Positions 30,811-31,603 of a stretch of 31,603 nt of DNA are shown here, in pieces. The notes below the pieces were generated by a model that saw only the letters and a program-made list of their open reading frames with translations, was not told where the DNA came from and searched no databases. Origin of the DNA: Coprobacillus sp. CAG:698 (GTDB lineage Bacteria > Bacillota_I > Bacilli_A > ML615J-28 > CAG-698); contig HF988719.1 in NCBI GenBank assembly GCA_000431235.1, positions 16,814-48,416 on the forward strand, read 5' to 3'. How positions within the stretch are numbered: the first letter of the stretch is position 1; every line of letters starts with the position of its first letter. The translations under genes were made by a program, and so were the position numbers.

Positions 30811-31025
30811 TAGAATCCCTCTCTTCCGAGTTTTTCTTTAACAGCTTCTTCAATAAATTGGGAAAATGATAAACTACTCTTCGCTGAAGCTATTTTAACT
30901 CTAACACGCAAATCTTTTTCCATAGTTGCTGTGTACTTAACCCTATCATCAGATTCTTGTGGAGTAACAGTAGGTTTGCTACCTAAAGATAAAGGGTTAT
31001 CTCTTTTCTTAAATGGTGTGTTCAT
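30810..31025 (-). CDS. Ribbon-helix-helix centromere-binding protein (ParG/omega type)
   Basis: I place the start at the ATG at 31025, 71 residues, because AAGGAGG lies about 6 nt upstream. The longer open frame to 31271 runs through the repeat array and has a cysteine-rich, non-protein-like composition. Residues 1-28 form a polar, flexible tail (KKRD, then SKPTVTPQES). Then comes a ribbon-helix-helix fold: strand at 29-34 (VKYTAT), helix about 36-49, turn, helix about 53-66 (FSQFIEEAVKEKL). Omega of pSM19035 is also 71 residues and binds 7-bp direct repeats. It is the first gene of the operon, directly downstream of an 8-bp repeat array that is probably its operator and centromere. Confidence 0.82.
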   Translation of the reverse strand: MNTPFKKRDNPLSLGSKPTVTPQESDDRVKYTATMEKDLRVRVKIASAKSSLSFSQFIEEAVKEKLGREGF

Positions 31026-31040
31026 ATATACCTCCTTGTT

Positions 31041-31152
31041 TAAACCATAAAAGTGTAAATACATAAATACATACTTACATAAAACTAAACTTATATTTTT
31101 ATTCGAAACCATAAATACATTTTTACATAAAACCATATTTACATAAATACAT
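31041..31152. repeat. Octad repeat array 2 (14 units in one 8-bp register), candidate centromere/operator
   Basis: Starting 15 bp before the RHH start codon, the sequence splits into fourteen consecutive 8-mers in strict register. Ten end in CAT, with forms AAATACAT (four times), AAAACCAT, TAAACCAT, GAAACCAT, TTTTACAT, ATTTACAT and ACTTACAT. Three less similar units sit in the middle (31081-31104) without shifting the register, and the second unit (31049-31056) is also degenerate. Tandem direct repeats of 7-8 bp next to an RHH gene are typical of centromere/operator sites of RHH partition systems. The operon promoter must lie within or beside the array, which suggests self-repression. Confidence 0.75.
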
Positions 31153-31515
31153 CTGCAAAATAAGAAATATTTCAGACATAAAGCACATTTTTGAAAGCAT
31201 TGCTTTATAATTGAAGCAACAAAAGCGTACAATAACTGAATACCACTTGTAAATAATAAACCATACAACAAAAATGTGTTTTTGATTTAAAAAATTTCTC
31301 TAAAAATTTAGCCTAAAATCAATTTTGATGTTAAAAACATAAACTAATTAACCAACCTATTTAAAAACGATTGTAGACGAAATTTCAAAAGGCTAAAAAA
31401 GGCTAAAAAATCGTATTTTTAATATATATTTATGTATATATGTAAATAAATAAAAATGTAATTAAATATTTAAATAAAACCATAAGTATTGTTTTATTGA
31501 TTTAAATAAATATGT
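31153..31515. other. AT-rich non-coding stretch
   Basis: I see no gene here. It holds an inverted repeat TTGCTT / AAGCAA with an 8-base loop near 31200-31219, two tandem 10-bp copies of GGCTAAAAAA (31391-31410), and isolated octad-like words such as AAAACCAT (31476-31483). No promoter, terminator or RNA gene stands out. Confidence 0.5.
31391..31410 (+). repeat. Two tandem copies of GGCTAAAAAA
   Basis: A 10-bp direct repeat, present twice without a gap, is preceded by AAAA. The periodic A-tracts would give bent DNA. Function unknown. Confidence 0.6.
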
Positions 31516-31574
31516 AAATACATATAGAAGATATTTATACATAAATAAATAAAAACATAAATACATAAATACGT
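31508..31574. repeat. Octad repeat cluster 3
   Basis: AAATATGT and AAATACAT are at 31508-31523. Five in-register 8-mers follow at 31535-31574 (TTATACAT, AAATAAAT, AAAAACAT, AAATACAT, AAATACGT). Further TACAT words continue to the window end (31591-31600), so the repeats probably go on beyond the window. Confidence 0.6.
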
Positions 31575-31603
31575 ATTCGATAAGCATAATTACATACATA
31601 TGT

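Noticed and set aside
31041..31152. CRISPR array
   Set aside because: Units are 8 bp, contiguous and without spacers, and no cas gene is present.
31026..31271. N-terminal extension of the RHH reading frame by 82 residues
   Set aside because: It is the octad array read through; composition is Cys/Phe/Val-rich and repetitive, and the ATG at 31025 has a strong AGGAGG site.

Overview
This is a chromosomal origin-of-replication window from a low-GC, AT-rich Bacillota (Firmicutes). It carries the conserved series dnaN-dnaA-rpmH-rnpA-yidC-jag-mnmE, DnaA boxes on both sides of dnaA, a T-box leader before asnS, strong AGGAGG ribosome sites and a long tau-type DnaX. TGA is used as a stop codon (for example in the 370-residue membrane protein and in parA), so the code is standard and Mycoplasma/Spiroplasma are unlikely. 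Host-associated Bacilli of the Erysipelotrichia/RF39/Acholeplasma-like kind would fit, but I cannot name the taxon.

Layout. (1) 1-5608, minus strand: an ABC sugar or glycerol-phosphate importer operon (ATPase, two permeases, lipoprotein binding protein) whose last visible gene, cut by the window edge, is a lipoprotein nuclease of the staphylococcal-nuclease family. (2) 5681-9310, minus: dnaX-ybaB-recR, a DNA replication and repair operon. (3) 9460-11166, plus: T-box controlled asnS. (4) 11164-12718, minus: mgtE Mg2+ channel preceded by an untracked 36-codon ORF within a structured leader. (5) 12744-17403, minus: a membrane protein of unknown function, a TtcA-like tRNA thiolation enzyme and pyruvate phosphate dikinase. 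(6) 17444-20999: a polytopic membrane protein, then, divergently, an operon of an unknown 125-residue protein with an NfeD/SPFH membrane-scaffold pair, then a PAP2-family membrane phosphatase. (7) 21009-26194: mnmE coupled to a YiiX-like permuted papain-fold hydrolase, a Fic protein on the opposite strand, then jag, yidC, rnpA and rpmH. (8) 26218-29993: a single-pass membrane protein, a bipartite oriC with dnaA, then dnaN. (9) 30012-31603: an RHH-protein/ParA partition-type operon flanked by clusters of an 8-bp repeat (consensus NNNTACAT).

The most striking part is the right end. A small ribbon-helix-helix protein and a ParA ATPase resemble plasmid type Ib partition systems (delta/omega, ParF/ParG), yet they sit next to dnaN. 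They are surrounded by in-register 8-bp direct repeats that look like a centromere and operator. The usual soj/spo0J (ParA/HTH-ParB) neighbourhood next to mnmE-gidA-gidB is absent from this window. I infer a plasmid-type partition module that may serve the chromosome, or a recent plasmid or element integration at oriC.

Most genes left of dnaA are transcribed leftward, co-directional with the leftward fork. The exceptions (asnS, the 125-aa/NfeD/SPFH operon, PAP2, fic), and the parA operon on the right, are head-on.
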